Assembly (NCBI RefSeq): GCF_036884655.1
Contig: NC_088340.1
Coordinates: forward strand, 3,053,001-3,117,000
Origin: Musa acuminata AAA Group
Lineage: Eukaryota > Streptophyta > Magnoliopsida > Zingiberales > Musaceae
Direction: 5' to 3'
DNA length: 64,000 nt
Below, piece after piece: positions 1-12,381 of the stretch. How positions within the stretch are numbered: the first letter of the stretch is position 1; each line of letters begins with the position of its first letter. Made by a program: the position numbers and the translations under genes. The notes beneath the pieces were generated by a model. That model searched no databases and was not told the origin of the DNA. It saw nothing but the letters and a program-made list of their open reading frames with translations.

Positions 1-687
1 TCAATCACCAATTGAGAATGACACATGTCACGTATCTTTCAAAGGGGAGACGATTGATTGCAAACTTAGCTATCTACTTTCTCATCTTTACATGTCAACA
101 TCGTGGCGCAATACGTAAATTGCACGGCTCTTCCTCTTCTTCTTCGTGTGAGATCATAGGAGGAAGGAAGCGGTGTCAATCCGATCGGTTCCTCGGCATA
201 TTTATAATGGTACACTTACAAAGCTCGTTTCGGATCTTTATATCTAATTCCCATATGAAATTAAATTGAAGTTTCTCACTAGGAAGAGTCAAATTATAGA
301 GAAAGAAAATAACATTATAATAAAAATTCAAATTATTAGAATTTCCATTCAAGAATGAATCCATCTCCCCTCCCATTCTCATTCACAAACACAGCCATTA
401 AGGTTAAGGACTAATCCCCCTCAATACTAACAGGCTGCCACTAATAATCCTTCCTTGTCAAAGAACACCAAAAAGAGGCAATAAAAATACAAATAGAATA
501 CCACTAACAATCCTTCCTTGTCAAAGAACACCAAAAAGAGACAATAAAAATTAAAAATATAATAAAAACTAAGACCACTAACAATCCTTCCTTGTCAAAG
601 AACACCAAAAAGAGAATAATAAAAATAAAATAGAATAAAAACTAGGACTAGTGATCACAAGCGGAATAGAGGAAGCCTTTGATCGGC
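1..687. other. AT-rich flank downstream of the CIPK gene
   Basis: No gene is supported here. The left part is unremarkable sequence. The right part is AT-rich, holds the three-copy repeat listed separately and probably contains the 3' UTR and polyadenylation region of the minus-strand CIPK gene. Confidence 0.5.
438..650. repeat. Three-copy imperfect tandem repeat beside the CIPK 3' end
   Basis: Three copies begin at 438, 501 and 575. Each opens with CCACTAAYAATCCTTCCTTG, continues through TCAAAGAACACCAAAAAGAG, and ends in a variable A/T-rich tail. The periods are 63 and 74 bp, differing in tail length. The array lies just past the CIPK stop codon and may be transcribed as part of its 3' UTR. 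Confidence 0.9.
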
Positions 688-2082
688 TCACCGTCCGGTG
701 TCATGACGCGGTTCACCGTTGCCGACGGAGGTTGGGTCGTCGCCCTGCCATGTCCAAACTATGTCCTTCAGCCCCGGGCGGACGTCCTCCTCACAGAACT
801 TGGTGTACTCCAAGGTGTCGCCGGTAGACTTGGAGAACTCCACCACCGCCACCCCCGCCGCCGCCTCGAACACCTCCGCCGTCACTGCCAGCCGCCCCTT
901 CCTCCCCTCCGTCTTCCCCTCCATCCTCACTTTGTACGACTTGGCCCGCGCCACCCCGAACCCGAGGGCCCGCCCCACCCTCTCCAACCGCTCCACAATC
1001 TCCGCCGCCGGTGACCGCGACGTGAACACCGTCCCCGCCTTCCGCCGGTTCTCGAACAGGCTCGACAGGTCGGACCCCGAGGACATGGAGGTGATGAGCT
1101 CGAACGCGTTGTAGAACCTCGGCGTCGCTGGTTTCACCTCCTCTTCCTCTGGCTGCAGCAGCAGCGGAGGGATTTGGATGGGTGGTGGGCGGCAAGATCC
1201 CTTTTTGAACCAGGGGAGCTGCATTATGGCTGGCATGGAGATGCGCTTCTCGGGGTTGACGACGAGGAGGCGGGAGACGAGGCGGCGCGCTTCGCCAGAG
1301 AACCACGGCGGGATCTGGTACTCCGCCTTGAATACCTTGCGGTACATCCGCATCAAGCTCGCGTCTTGGAAGGGGAGGAATCCGGCGAGGAGGACGAAGA
1401 GAATGACGCCGCAGGACCAGAAGTCGGCCTTGGCGCCGTCGTAGCCGCGGCGGCTGAGGACCTCCGGCGCAACGTAGGCCGGGGTGCCGCACTGGGTGTG
1501 GAGGAGGCCGTCGTGGCGGAGCTGCTCCGGGAGCGCGGAGAGGCCGAAGTCGGAGACCTTGAGGTCGCCGTGCTCATCGAGGAGGAGGTTCTCGGGCTTG
1601 AGGTCCCGGTGGGAGACGCCGCGGCTGTGGCAGAAGTCGACGGCGGAGATGAGCTGGTGGAAGTAGCGGCGGGCCTGGTCCTCGGGCAGGCGGCCACGGA
1701 CGACGCGGGCGAAGAGCTCACCCCCGCGGACGTACTCCATGACGAAGAATATGCGGGACCTAGTGGCCATCACCTCGCGGAGCTCCACCACGTTGGGATG
1801 GCGGACGAGGCGCATCACGGCGATCTCCCGCTGGATCTGCTCCATCATGCCGGCCTGCCGGCGGATCTGCTCTTTGTCGATCACCTTGATGGCGACGCTT
1901 TCTCCGGACCTGAGCTCGCGGCCGTAATACACCTTGCCGAACGTTCCTTTCCCCAGGACGCGCCCCATCTCGTACTTTCCGAACACCAGCTTCCGCGCCT
2001 CTCTGCTCCCTTCTTCCGCCTCCTTCCCCATCCCCTTCTCTCTCGCTTCGCTTCGTCCTGCTGGTCCTCTGTTCTCGATCAA
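688..2082 (-). CDS. CIPK: CBL-interacting protein kinase (CIPK/SnRK3), CIPK5/25-like, single exon
   Basis: This is a serine/threonine kinase activated by calcineurin B-like calcium sensors. Family members phosphorylate membrane transporters and other targets in ion, stress and sugar signalling. The open frame encodes 464 residues. The glycine loop [10 protein letters not shown] is at 43-52, the ATP-binding lysine is in VAIKV near 66, HRDLKPEN starts at 158, DFG is at 178-180 and the APE motif is near 205. All catalytic residues are present. The CBL-binding NAF motif (FYNAFELI) spans 323-330 and is followed by SLF at 341-343 and the phosphatase-interaction region. There is no intron, which fits the intronless CIPK clade. 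From memory the sequence is closest to CIPK5/CIPK25. A second in-frame ATG at 2031 (MGKEAEEG) gives a 447-residue protein and may be the true start, because family proteins usually begin close to the kinase domain. The gene is strongly GC-rich, unlike the surrounding DNA. The family call is firm; the number within the family is not. Confidence 0.96.
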   Translation of the reverse strand: MIENRGPAGRSEAREKGMGKEAEEGSREARKLVFGKYEMGRVLGKGTFGKVYYGRELRSGESVAIKVIDKEQIRRQAGMMEQIQREIAVMRLVRHPNVVELREVMATRSRIFFVMEYVRGGELFARVVRGRLPEDQARRYFHQLISAVDFCHSRGVSHRDLKPENLLLDEHGDLKVSDFGLSALPEQLRHDGLLHTQCGTPAYVAPEVLSRRGYDGAKADFWSCGVILFVLLAGFLPFQDASLMRMYRKVFKAEYQIPPWFSGEARRLVSRLLVVNPEKRISMPAIMQLPWFKKGSCRPPPIQIPPLLLQPEEEEVKPATPRFYNAFELITSMSSGSDLSSLFENRRKAGTVFTSRSPAAEIVERLERVGRALGFGVARAKSYKVRMEGKTEGRKGRLAVTAEVFEAAAGVAVVEFSKSTGDTLEYTKFCEEDVRPGLKDIVWTWQGDDPTSVGNGEPRHDTGR

Positions 2083-2591
2083 AACAACGATCCTGCACTG
2101 GCCATCGAACAGAAGCCGCGCTCCTCCGATCTCGGTTAAATGCGATGACTTGACACAACCATCTGATAAAAGGCGCGACCTTTACCATCGGTCTCCTCTG
2201 GTAAGCAGTCGAAACAAGAATCTGGTATCGCCATATCACGAAATGGTGGGATATGTCGGTCTTCTGTTGCTGCGGCTGTTCTTTCTCTGTCCGTCCTATC
2301 AGAACCCCGATTCGCTGAAGATAGATGGAATCTTTCTACCGGCTTCAGACTTCACCATCCCTTTCTGCGTTCGTCATACATGAATGGAACAGTGGGGAGA
2401 GGTCGGATCTGCGAGCTATGGGCTGAATTAGGCGACAGGATGAGGACAGAGAAAAAGGACCGGAGAAAGCGGGAACGCGTACGATGGAAAGTGGGATGGG
2501 ATGGAAGCACCTGGTTTTCGGGTACAAGCGGAGACGGCTCATTGGCTGCTCCTCTCCTGCGGACGGCATCGCATCACGTCGTATCGGGCAT

Positions 2592-2619
2592 CAGAGAACA
2601 GAGAACAGAGAACAGAGAA
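2592..2619. repeat. (CAGAGAA)4 heptamer repeat
   Basis: Four perfect head-to-tail copies of CAGAGAA, followed by a fifth with one mismatch. It lies about 510 bp upstream of the CIPK start, in the presumed promoter or 5' UTR. Confidence 0.9.
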
Positions 2620-5600
2620 CAGAGACCGGAGAGCAGAGCACACCGGAAATAAATAGTCGGATCGGGAAAATATCTACCGAGATGGGGGCCGCCAATGACG
2701 TGTGGTGACGGCATGGGGCCCAGGGCTGGGGTCGGAGTTGAGTAGGTGTGGAGGGGGCCCCATCCATCGAGGTTGAGGTTGGCTTCAGAAAAGGAAGGCT
2801 TTTGGTTGGATTTGTATTGGAATTATTGTGAAGGAGGTGTGTAAAGAGAGGTACGTTTCTCCCTCGCATCCTCTCTGCTTTCGTGCATCTCTCTGCAGTT
2901 TACAGTGCAGAGAATGTCTACTGGTTTATTATTGTCTGTCTGTAGCGTGAGAAGCCATCTCATAGACAATTCTATCTTTGTGGTTCTACGAGACCGAGGA
3001 CATGGAATTATTTGTGTGCATATATTGCTTTGGTACGTCTCACAGCGTGTTGATCGATTCTGGATTGAAACGAAAGCTTTTAACTCGTAGAACCATAAAT
3101 TATAAATATAAACTTCGTAAGCTTTGAACGATTACGCGACAAAGAATCTAACGTTAGTTCGTTATTTTGTTATACAATTGTGTCACGTAAACGTCTATGA
3201 AAATTTTTGATTGTGACTTTTACAAAATCTGAAATATCCTATTAATTATTATATTCAAACGATATACATATTTTATTTTTGATTTACGACACTTCATTTC
3301 AAACGTGATATAAAATTTTTACACTATAATTTTATTTCTATTATCTTCTTCTTCTGCACTAAGAGATGTATCTTGTGCTCCCAACATGGTTGACCTTACG
3401 GATGCAATTAGTCATACATACATACATCATTGTACATCGTACAAACAATAAAGACAATGGTGTTTCTGTCACCTCTTCCTAATTATTATTATATGCTGAT
3501 GTACTCACTTTTGGAAGAAACTGCTGTTGATGATGATAGATTCAAAGCTTATCACTTAATCAACCAGGTAATATTAATTAAACTTGCCCCACTTGAGCAT
3601 CTCTGGTTGAATACAAATAGCTAAATGAATTATAGTGGAGAATCATTGGCATTAAATACTGCATCTTTTCAGGTGGATGTCTAATCACAACAGGTAGAAA
3701 GCCTGCAGGTAGCTGAAATTTCCAATCAGAGCACAGTGTTAGCATATATTAGAATCAAGTGCAGTGTTGCTACTGCCTTTGTTATGGATGGATTGTATTA
3801 CATACACAATGAATGAATCCTATTAGAGGAGATTGAAGTAAGTAAATCATTGTAGAGGATTGCTGCAAACATAGCAAAATGATCTATCAACTGATCAATT
3901 AAATAATAGCCTCTTTCTTTTGGGAAATAGATAGATTATGTAAATTTGAGGTGTCATAATTAATGTGTTATCCAAACAAAGAGAAAGAGGATCGAAGAGA
4001 AGAAGGATTAGGCTTGTCGAAGCATCAACAAACAATTAATGAATATATTTTTTATTGTATCCAACTTCATAAGTCGAATTATAGCATCTATCATTATAAA
4101 CACGAAAAGTCAAACTTAACTATGATCACTTTTAGTTTCTAGACATTCGGTAAATCAATCTCATTGTAATGATGATAGAGGACTGATTTATTCTACTTTC
4201 ATTTTCGATTCCTCTAGTACTTTTTACATCCCAATCGTATGTCCCCATCTATCGTGATGATTTACATATGTCATGCTATAGGATGAATCCCGGACATGAT
4301 TTGATTCACACAAAATGGAGAGAATAGCAACTACCCATCTGTTTATACGATGACAAGGATATTATTATTATTTTAAAAAAAGAAAATAAATCCCTTGATA
4401 TTATTTTTTCTTTCAAGGATGGACGGATGGATCGCATCACCACTGTTGAAGTAAGAAAAAATAATACAACCATTGCTAATTTGTGGAAGACAACAAAATT
4501 ATGTTTTCTACTAACAATATTTTTGTCCTCATCAAAGTATTAACTTCCGGACTCCTCTAATGAACGAAGACAATCAAACCAATTAATTGTTCCCCATCAT
4601 GAAAAGCTTTGCCCATCCCAAGGAATTATATACGACGCAAATAATGAAGCTCATCCACTAATCGAATGATGTGAATCATCTATCTCACTTCCCACAAGAG
4701 TTGGTTTATGGTTGTTCTACTCTATGGATCAATCACGGTGGATCGATATGACAAGTGTAGGAGATGGAAAAGACCATTCCAAAGCGACAATACAACTCCA
4801 CCCAATAAATTCATTATCGATTTTGGTTTTCTTTTACCATCGTAGGGTAAATTAATCTCCTCCTACAATGACTCAAATGTTGCTTTCTTTACTACGCTTC
4901 AAAACGAGGCAAATTGAACTTAAGCTTGTAACATACTAAAAAGAATATTCATGTGTGGAGATAGATTGAGAGAGGATCAAAGAATAGTTCTATATCACTA
5001 AAGATCGAAAGAACCGGATATATTTATAGTTTGATCGATAACTTAAACTTAGGCCTTTGGATCGATTGATCTTAAAATATCAAATATTATATCGGAACCA
5101 AAGTACATTAGAGTTCTAAAGAATGTACAAGTCTAAAAAAAAAAAAAAGTAGAGGAGACAATATCTCGAAAACTAAAAGAAATATTAGATATCAATAGTT
5201 CGACACTTCTTGCCTATACAATGAGAAAACTATTTTTTCATCATGCAAGATTAATCGTAAGCATATTTGTTGGGGAGAGAGAGGAGAGTTCTAACAACAA
5301 CAGAGAAAGTCGATACAAGATTAACGTAGTTCAGCAAATCTCTATCTATAGACCATGGAGAGGATCATATTTTTCAATATATGAGATCAGTTATAAGGTC
5401 CTTCAGTTATCCCACATAAATACAACTCTCTTTGTACACCTCTCACATAAAACTTGAAAACCTTCTCTCTCAACTCTATTTAGAAACCATAGAGATCACC
5501 ATCATTAGTAACCAAGATGTAATTATAAGAATAAACCCTAATTCACTAAATATTTTTAATTTAATTAGGACTCTTGCCAACTAATTTGAATACGTTTAGG

Positions 5601-5929
5601 ACTCCTAAAAATACCTACCAACCATCACAATAAGTTGACCTCAGCTTAACATAAACATAAACTTGCTTATATACGAAGAATTTCTTACACCTTTTCTCTA
5701 TATAAATAACATATTTAGTTTGCTACAAACCATTTGAGCTGTAGGACTCTTACTACTAGTAGTTTTGAGTACTCGAGTTATTGTGCTAGTAAATGTATCA
5801 GATTGGATTAGTACAGCACATAGAAATGGAATTAACTGAAATCTTTATGCCCGAGTTTTGAGTACTCGGGCATTGCAACCTCCTTTCTTCTTCGATTTGC
5901 ATGCTCTTATTATTGCACAAGGGACATGA

Positions 5930-5931
<2 letters not shown>

Positions 5932-5987
<56 letters not shown>
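5932..5987. repeat. (AG)28 microsatellite
   Basis: Uninterrupted AG dinucleotides over 56 bp. It produces an artificial Arg-Glu reading frame that runs on to 6426 but shows no protein character of its own. Confidence 0.97.
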
Positions 5988-5989
<2 letters not shown>

Positions 5990-6466
5990 CAATGGCAGCA
6001 AATGAGAAAGATGAAACTGGCTGTCCTCGGATTCAGGTGGGTGAAGAGTATTCAAACTCATTTACTCGATACATCAAACAACAAAAGCATGAGAAACTCC
6101 AATCTATCATGATTCATTCATTCATTCATCTTCCAAGGCTGCATCCCTTGCGTCAAGGCAAGCTTCTAAAGAACCAAAGAGATGTCCATAAAAAGGAATA
6201 CTTTGTTTCTCATCAATTGTTTGGAATTGGCACTCTACTTGCTTGTCACACAAACATTGATGTGTATGATCCAATTTCCTTCTCAAAGATTAAAGAAAAT
6301 GATCTGAGATACATACCTAAAGTTGGAAAACTTAGACAAGGAAGGAAAGGAAGCCAAAAGAATCGACATCTTTTATGCTTGAATTTGAACTCATGTTTTT
6401 TCTGCTTTATCTCAGTGTATTTATGAATATTAATTACTTCTCCTCTTATTGAATATAGTGTGTGTC

Positions 6467-6469
<3 letters not shown>

Positions 6470-6520
<51 letters not shown>
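6470..6520. repeat. (TA)n microsatellite
   Basis: About 25 uninterrupted TA repeats in spacer DNA. Confidence 0.97.
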
Positions 6521-6522
<2 letters not shown>

Positions 6523-7167
6523 CAAAAATTAAAATTTATTTAACATTTTTTTTTACCTCTTAAACAACATATAAATTTGAGTTGATCTAAAGAAAAAGAA
6601 AACCTTAAACTCGAATCACTAAATGCAGTGCACACCCACACATGAAGGGATTCCTCCCTCTGCAAAGCGAAGGCTGCATGGAGTTACATGCGCATGCAGC
6701 TTCCATGTCCTGACGTCGAGGAACCATTGATGACCTTCTCTTACTCCAACATGAGGGATCCCTCTTCCGGTGATCTCTCAGTTGAAACTGGTTTCGATCT
6801 GCATCATATGGTCCCCTGAGCGGCCACACCTCGCACTTTCCCAAGCGACGGAGCAGTACAGTAATTAAAGGACAAGATTACCTTGTAATTAATATATATA
6901 TATATATGTTTCAGACCTTGGATGCATCCCTCTTCATTGTTTTGCCTGTGAAAAGTTGCAGACACACCATTGTTTATTCTGCTATCCAATGCCGATAACT
7001 GCTAATGGTTTCAGAATCCCACGAAAGTGCCATGAAATCCCATCGCTGGTGATGATGCATCCAAGCAATGGCTCGAGGGCGTGTCAGCTCTTCTGCTTTG
7101 TCTTTAGGTTAACTCCGAGATGTTCCTCTAGCTCAGTAGAGGGAGGGGGACCATGGCATAGAAAGAT

Positions 7168-7183
7168 GGGGGGGGGGGGGGGG
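7168..7183. repeat. Poly-G run of 16
   Basis: Sixteen consecutive G residues on the plus strand. It is a likely sequencing-length-error site and a possible G-quadruplex seed. Confidence 0.9.
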
Positions 7184-7998
7184 ATGCACGCACCCGTTCA
7201 TTGTTTTTGTTTCGAGTTCAAAATGATCCGCCTTTGCTCAAAGCCGATGCAGCAGTTCTGATTTAGATCTCCCAGTGTTAGGTTTTGATGCAGCTACGAG
7301 GTTTCTTCCTGGTCGAAGCTGCTTGTTAGGGTTTGGACTTCATCCTACGACAGCCAGTCAGTAAAACCTAAAGGCAGATTTCTACTAAGGTATGATAAAT
7401 GTGGTCATTCCTCTCATTAGCATCTAATCATCTATCTAATCTCGAAAAGCAAAACACCCCTTTCCTCTATTTTAAGTAGCAATCGCCATGTCGGTCCAAG
7501 CGAACCGCGTACGTGTCACCACCTGATTCATCAAGGCCTCCCATCAACGTGACGCTACCTCAGCGCATCTCGCTCGTATATTAAATCGAACCGGCCCGGC
7601 CCAAATAATAATAATAATAAAAATCAAAGGTTCGACCTCGATCGTACGTACGGCGTCTCTCCACGTTTCGCGCGCTCTTTTCATCACGTCCTTGGTGTCG
7701 GGGTTACTAGGCGGGCGTACGCGTGATGGCACGCTCGACTCAATCAGCCGTCGACAGCGTCCCGGACCCCACATCGGTACCCCTATCTCCTGTCGGGTGA
7801 TCCGTCGTGCGGGCGACAGCGTCCGGCTTAATACGATGATGTATTCATGCTTTCGAAGAGGCGCCGAGTGGGGCGGAGGGCGACACGTGCGACGCAGCGA
7901 TTAAAGTTTTGAAAAATAGGGGAGGAGAGAGAGAGAGAGAGAGGAGGGAGGGCGAGGGCATAACCCTAGAATTGGATCGAAGGGATCGGGAGACGAAG

Positions 7999-8115
7999 AT
8001 GAAGGCGGAGGAGGCAGGCGTTCCTCGTTCCTCTGGTTCCTGTATCTCCGATTCGGTCGAGGATCTTCTTCTCCTTGTCTTCTTGATCGCTTTGTTTTCT
8101 GGTGGTTGTGGTTGA
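7999..8115 (+). CDS. Short ORF (38 aa) upstream of the miR156 hairpin
   Basis: The ATG at 7999 opens 38 codons beginning MKAEEAGVPRSSG and ending in a leucine-rich hydrophobic tail (EDLLLLVFLIALFSGG). The stop lies 36 bases before the mature miR156. Its position in the 5' part of the primary transcript is that of miRNA-encoded peptide ORFs described in other plants. Function is unknown and chance is quite possible; nothing beyond position and composition supports translation. Confidence 0.25.
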   Translation: MKAEEAGVPRSSGSCISDSVEDLLLLVFLIALFSGGCG

Positions 8116-8144
8116 TCCGAGGGTCTGTGGCGTCGTCCGGGTGA

Positions 8145-8241
8145 TTGGGGTTGACAGAAGAGAGTGAGCACGCAGCGGCGATCGCATCGTCGGGGTGCCG
8201 TCGCTGTTGCGTGCTCACTGCTCTCTCTGTCATCCCGATCT
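8145..8241 (+). ncRNA. MIR156: miR156 precursor hairpin
   Basis: The 20-nt sequence TGACAGAAGAGAGTGAGCAC at 8152-8171 is identical to canonical miR156. The opposite arm carries GCTCACTGCTCTCTCTGTCA from 8213, extending to 8234, which is the usual miR156 star. The arms continue pairing into the loop (GTGAGCACGCAGCGGCG with CGTCGCTGTTGCGTGCTCAC) and below the duplex (GATTGGG with CCCGATC). miR156 guides cleavage and translational repression of SPL transcription factor mRNAs and keeps shoots in the juvenile phase; its level falls with age. A leading T at 8151 would allow a 21-nt TTGACAG isoform. No open frame crosses the hairpin meaningfully, and reading frames called over it on either strand are shadows. 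Confidence 0.97.
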
Positions 8242-11200
8242 CCCCGGATTGTTTTCTGCGTCTGATGATGGTGATTACGATCGCGGTGGTGGTTTGGTGT
8301 TGGAGCGGTAAGAAGAGTGGCGACAGGGTTTTCGTTTCCTCTGATCGGCTTCTGCACACGCTGTCTTTCTCTTCATTTTATGTCGGCCATCTGCTGCTGC
8401 TTCTATCCATTCGTCTCTGAGACGTCTCGTCTCGACTGGGTTTTCCGAGGCAGACAAAAGACGAGTGGCGTACCGTCCATCATGTCACGGTAGTCGTGTG
8501 CTTCCTTCTCTATTTCTTTCTAATTTTGGCGTCTTTGTTTTGCTTGATACGGATGGGATGGAGTGAATAGGACGAAGAAATCAACAAAGAAAGAGAGATG
8601 GGTTTGAGAGCGGAAGCGTGGCTTTTGAGACGACGATTGTTTTCCCTCGGGGAATGGGATCAGATGCGGGCGAGGATACACGTCTCCTCGCTAACTTCAT
8701 CATCTGTGCGGATTCAACGGAAATCACTGTTGACTGGTCTCATTTTGTCTCCATTTCTAGTCCCATTTCTTCCTTCCTTTTCTTTCTCGTCAAGATCCAT
8801 GTCCCAAACCATCAAACAACCATTGGGATGTTGATCTTGGGAGGCATTTCTTGGTTCGTCGTCTTGATCTTTCTTTTTATGAAGTCATTGTTTCTTCTGC
8901 CGTGTTTCTCGTATTCTATATCTGAAGACGGATGTGGGATCGATCTTTGGAGCTCTCTTAAAGCTCTTTCGCTGATAGATTTATCCTCTTTGTCTTGTTT
9001 CTTGATTCTATCTTTGCGGCCGTATGATGGACCGGTCTTTGGGGCTCTCAAAAATGCATCCATTTTATAGATCTTTCTCGATTTAGTTTTATCTAACTTT
9101 GCTTGTTGATATCATTTTTCTTGATTATTTCAAGTGTTTCAGCTTCTCATTTATCGGTGGATCCAATGGTATTTCTCTCGCTCGTCGCTAGATCTGCCCC
9201 TCCTGTCTTTTTGATCCTTTATGTTCTTGCATACGTGTGGTCAAGTGTTATCACATCACGCACGCATCAAAGAGACCAGTGGGTTTGTCCTCCTTTATCT
9301 GTTGGAAGTCAAGTGTATGTATGGGTGCTTTATAAAGAGACCAGGGTAAGTTGACTTCGTTTAGTGGTTGATGTTCTATGTCATTTGTTTGTGGTAGATC
9401 AAAGTTGAGGAAGGAGATCTATCTGCTTTAGTCTCGTCAGATGCTTCAGTTACAACTACTTGGTGTCGAAAAAGTCTTTGAGTACATGAGGTAACGAGAG
9501 AGCTTCTAATGGTTTTCTTCTCAGTCGTGTTTTCCACCCAAGTCTTTGATATATCTGACTTGATGTATGTTAGATTAGCAGCAGGCCTTGCTAGGGGAAT
9601 GGACTTGAGGAAGAGTGGCAATTCATAAAGTTAGCATCTTTTCCCCCTTAATCTTAGCCCGAAAGCTTTTTGACATCTGAATTATTAGGAATCACAGGCA
9701 GATTGATATTAGGTCTCGTTAATTTGTGTTTGCTCTCCTAGTGGTAGTGGAGGTGGTGATGGTAGGGAAATAAAATGTCCTGTTTGACAACATTGTGTAA
9801 TTTGCTAACATATAACCTTGCAGAAGAAGAATTACTAGGTTTATGTCTTTTTAATCTATGAAACACTATCTAGCAATATAAAATTTAGTTGTTGTGATGT
9901 CCATAATTTTGTAAGAGGATCCTAGACACAAGTTAAATCATATGAATTTGAGTTTAAAAGTTATCACAGATTATTTTCTCTCTCTCTCTCTCTCTCTCTT
10001 TTTAAAACCCTGATAATTCATCTGACTATTAGCTTAACTAGACTTTTTCACCATAGAAAATGCAGGAGGAGCGGAATCATAGAACTTACCATGGTGGATT
10101 TATGACAACAAATTGCTAAGGTAAATTTCAGTGCTTCTAAATAATTTTTTTGTCATGGGTAAGTGCTTTAACAGTAGAACACAGCATGATGCTTCTTATG
10201 ATCAGGATGTAAAACATGATTGTTCTTGTAAGAATATTGCAACTTTTACCATACATAATCTGGCACCTGGACCCAAATGATTTATGTCATCCCTGTCCTT
10301 TTTTCTTTGCAGCTATTTGATAGTGGTCTCATGATTAGTGAAGATGCTATTAGTGTCCATCACTTTCAGAACCATTTAGTACCTCATAATATACCTGTGC
10401 TTTATATTTATTGTCCATCTCGAAGATGCAATCCTATTTCTCAGATGCTTAGTTAATAAACTTGGTACGGTTTCAGGAGGGTAAGCAACTATTCACTCGA
10501 CTTAAACAATAATTTAACTGATTCTATGGCGGAGAAAAATGATGTGTGTGTCCTGATGTCGCTTACTTTCCTGAGACCTAGCAGATTGACTGATGGTTCC
10601 AATTTAGTCAATATGACTGAACAGATATCTTCCTGTCTTTAAATTATTTCATTTTGACTAAATATGCCAGTCTTGACTAATCCTAGTTAAAAAGTGTACT
10701 CCGAACGACTTTAGTTGTTGTGAGTCTTCTGTCTTGATTCCTCTTTAGTCTATGGAATCAAATAATTTTCAGTAATGTGTCATTATTGTTTTTCTTGACG
10801 AAGCCTAGCTTATTTATAAATTAAAAGAGTTATGTAATCAGAAGTTTCATTTCTTTATGTGAGATTTATAGGCTAACAAGTAGTAAGAATTTTGATGACA
10901 TGTTTGCCTAGATGGCCTTGTACTTTGTGATCTGAAAACATTTGAAAGTTCAAATAATCAGAAACTCTGTTAATGAATACAATGCATGAGCAAAGAAGAA
11001 TTTGGCAAGTCACAATGCTCTCTTGGTTGTTGGGTTTATTCAGTTCTTGGATGGTGCTTAATTGGAAAAGATTTTAATGCCACCCATACATACCCTTTTG
11101 GATGGATGGATGGATGGAATGGGCCTCGAGCAGTTAAAAATTTTTAGAGAAAACTAGAGATGAAACTCAATAGTACAAGTAAATGATGTGGCCTTAAATC

Positions 11201-12381
11201 GGTATCTTTTAAATGTTCATGAATTTGTGCTACTTTTTTTGCCATCAAATGGCAATTTTCTTTGTTCAATTTCTTATATTATTAGGTTGATCTTTTATTC
11301 TTTTTTACTACACACCCATGACCAGGGGCATAAACCAACCTATAGGAACTTGAATCATGGTATTGATTTATCAAGTTCCTTCTTTTACTACGAATAATGT
11401 TTTTATCAATCTCTATTATTATTATCTTCCAAATGATTGCAATATATCCATTCCATAGAAGATTATTTATTATCTTCCAAATGGAGGGGAGGGGGAGGGA
11501 GAGGAGCAATGATGCGCTTTGTAGTATCCTTACAGTACAAATGGAGATGATACGTGGGAAATAGAAGAGGATAGAACTTTAATTGACACTAGCAGAGCAG
11601 AAAACCTCATGCAAACAAAGCTTGGAAAATTTATGGGCTTGGTTCAAAGTGTAGTGAAGCAGATTCCTCTAGCTTTTCTGTTATGACTCTCTAGTAACCA
11701 AAATTCTAGTTACGACTCGAAGCTGTTAGACACAGACATTTACAAATGCAACCAATGGCCGGAAAAGAAGATGTGACCCATCTTTGCTCTTATGTTACTC
11801 CATCATAGACTCTGCTAGTTATATGACCCTAACACTGATCCCCCCCTTTTTTTTTCTTATAATTGTTTTCAGTCGTCAGTCACTAGTGAATATAGTGATT
11901 CTTCCTACAAAAATACCAGGACTTAAAAAAAGGCACAAACAACTTCACGTTATAGAACTTAAATTCTGAATTGACTGGTCTTAAAGGATCCAAGTTTGTT
12001 GCCATCGCAATAGTTTTTTCATTGGTGCAAAAAGAACAAGATGCTTCATGTTGCTTGTGCCTTTTTAAGTTTGTATATTTTGATGGTTTCATGATGCATA
12101 CAATCTGTGTATATTTGACAGTATGGACGTGAAATGCCTCCCATTTTACGCTACTTTCGGCGTATTGGTGTTTTTTTTTTTTTTTTTTTGTCTAATCACC
12201 AGTCTAGTATGAAAATAATCTTTACTCGTGGCGTGTTCCGCTTTCGGTCTGTCATCTGTTTCAAGTGGACCAATAAATTCGAGAAAAAAACATGTAATGG
12301 GTTCGAGACTGATCTGTTTCAAATTATTTTGTGGTCTTCTGAACTAGTCTAGTAAATTAAAATATTTTTTTTTTAAAGTTG
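8242..12381. other. Spacer after MIR156
   Basis: The first two kilobases probably belong to the MIR156 primary transcript. Beyond about 10.5 kb the DNA is AT-rich with no convincing exon. It contains a CT tract at 9979-9999, a short GGAT repeat near 11100, and a 19-T run at 12171-12189. I see no gene. Confidence 0.45.

Larger units (their letters stand above)
2083..7900. other. Gene-poor spacer between CIPK and MIR156
   Basis: The first 500-800 bases should carry the CIPK promoter and 5' UTR; a heptamer repeat lies there. The remainder is AT-rich with no convincing coding exon. Around 5200-5460 there is a stretch resembling the R/U5 part of a plant LTR, but no retrotransposon protein was seen. 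(GA)n, (AT)n and poly-G tracts occur at 5932, 6470 and 7168. The sequence becomes GC-rich again from about 7480, leading into the MIR156 unit. Confidence 0.5.
7900..10470 (+). ncRNA. Probable MIR156 primary transcript region
   Basis: The span around the MIR156 hairpin looks transcribed. It starts with a GC-rich leader containing a GA tract at 7921-7942, holds the hairpin at about 8145-8241, then runs into sequence with splice-like junctions, for example AATTGCTAAG before GTAAATTTCAG near 10118 and a TTTCTTTGCAG acceptor at about 10312. No long reading frame survives. Plant primary miRNAs are Pol II transcripts, often spliced, which would suit this. Both ends are estimates; only the hairpin is certain. 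Confidence 0.4.

Noticed and set aside
1174..2139. 321-codon frame antisense to the CIPK kinase
   Set aside because: A GC-rich shadow of the kinase coding strand, with acidic low-complexity content.
5221..5460. Possible solo LTR (AAGATTAACGTAGTTCAGCA resembles a common plant LTR phrase)
   Set aside because: No matching second copy, primer site or TG/CA ends could be found, so it is not listed as a mobile element.
5926..6426. 166-codon plus-strand frame
   Set aside because: Opened by the (AG)28 tract; the rest lacks any recognisable protein pattern.
6669..6704. Small stem (GAAGGCTGCATG with CATGCAGCTTCC) considered as a miRNA precursor
   Set aside because: The stem is only about 12 bp with a 12-base loop and matches no known plant miRNA.
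7845..8359. Two long minus-strand frames (170 and 152 codons) over the MIR156 locus
   Set aside because: They run antisense across the miR156 hairpin, are low-complexity Arg/Ser/Pro, and match nothing; shadows of the GC-rich precursor.
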